Below are positions 5,763 to 5,789 of a DNA stretch of 5,789 bases, piece by piece. The position numbers and the translations under genes were made by a program. The notes beneath the pieces are model-generated. The model did no database searches. It was not told the origin of the DNA and saw only the letters and a list, made by a program, of their open reading frames with translations. Position 1 is the stretch's first letter, and each line of letters opens with the position of its first letter. This stretch comes from an uncultured Flavobacteriales bacterium (GTDB taxonomy: Bacteria; Bacteroidota; Bacteroidia; Flavobacteriales_D; Sanyastnellaceae), in the NCBI GenBank assembly GCA_913057815.1, contig CAJXOV010000166.1, forward strand, positions 1-5,789, written 5' to 3'.

Positions 5763-5789
5763 CTGTCTCTTATACACATCTCCGAGCCC
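5763..5789. other. Nextera transposase adapter read-through (not genomic)
   Basis: Bases 5763-5781 are CTGTCTCTTATACACATCT, the Tn5 mosaic-end sequence used in Illumina Nextera libraries. The following CCGAGCCC (5782-5789) continues into the known Nextera read-2 adapter. The match covers all 27 bases to the contig end. It is library sequence left untrimmed, and the kinase reading frame should not be extended through it. Confidence 0.98.

Noticed and set aside
5763..5789. End of a Tn5-like insertion element
   Set aside because: The sequence continues from the mosaic end into the synthetic Nextera adapter rather than into IS50 sequence.

Overview
The window looks like one contig from a draft genome of a Bacteroidota bacterium (Flavobacteriia- or Cytophagia-like). 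The evidence is low-GC DNA, a secreted protein with a C-terminal type IX secretion (T9SS) sorting domain, genes without clear Shine-Dalgarno sites, and a tandem amidohydrolase pair of the kind common in this phylum. Both contig ends cut through genes. The last 27 bases are not genomic: they match the Nextera transposase adapter, so usable sequence ends near 5762.

Layout. (1) 2-2614, plus strand: the C-terminal end of an amidohydrolase-like protein overlaps a second, exported amidohydrolase-fold protein by 14 bp. Five bases later a T9SS cargo protein begins. The run ends at a strong intrinsic terminator (2639-2673), so these three genes are probably one operon for exported proteins. (2) 2674-4575: an accessory stretch with a small hypothetical gene translationally coupled (TAATG) to a small lipoprotein, one more small membrane-protein ORF, and several palindromic elements. 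These are two copies of a REP-like repeat, a third palindrome cluster, a compound hairpin, a long imperfect inverted repeat of attC-like shape, and a more GC-rich repeat-like block. (3) 4612-5762, minus strand: a soluble GAF-domain histidine kinase, 5'-truncated by the contig edge.

The observations most worth attention are these. The kinase has Tyr where the phospho-accepting His of the H-box is expected, while its ATP-binding motifs are intact. The exported amidohydrolase has lost its HxH metal-binding motif. The segment 2674-4575 is dense in palindromes. I did not find a complete novel defence or mobile system; no transposase, integrase or recombinase is visible.
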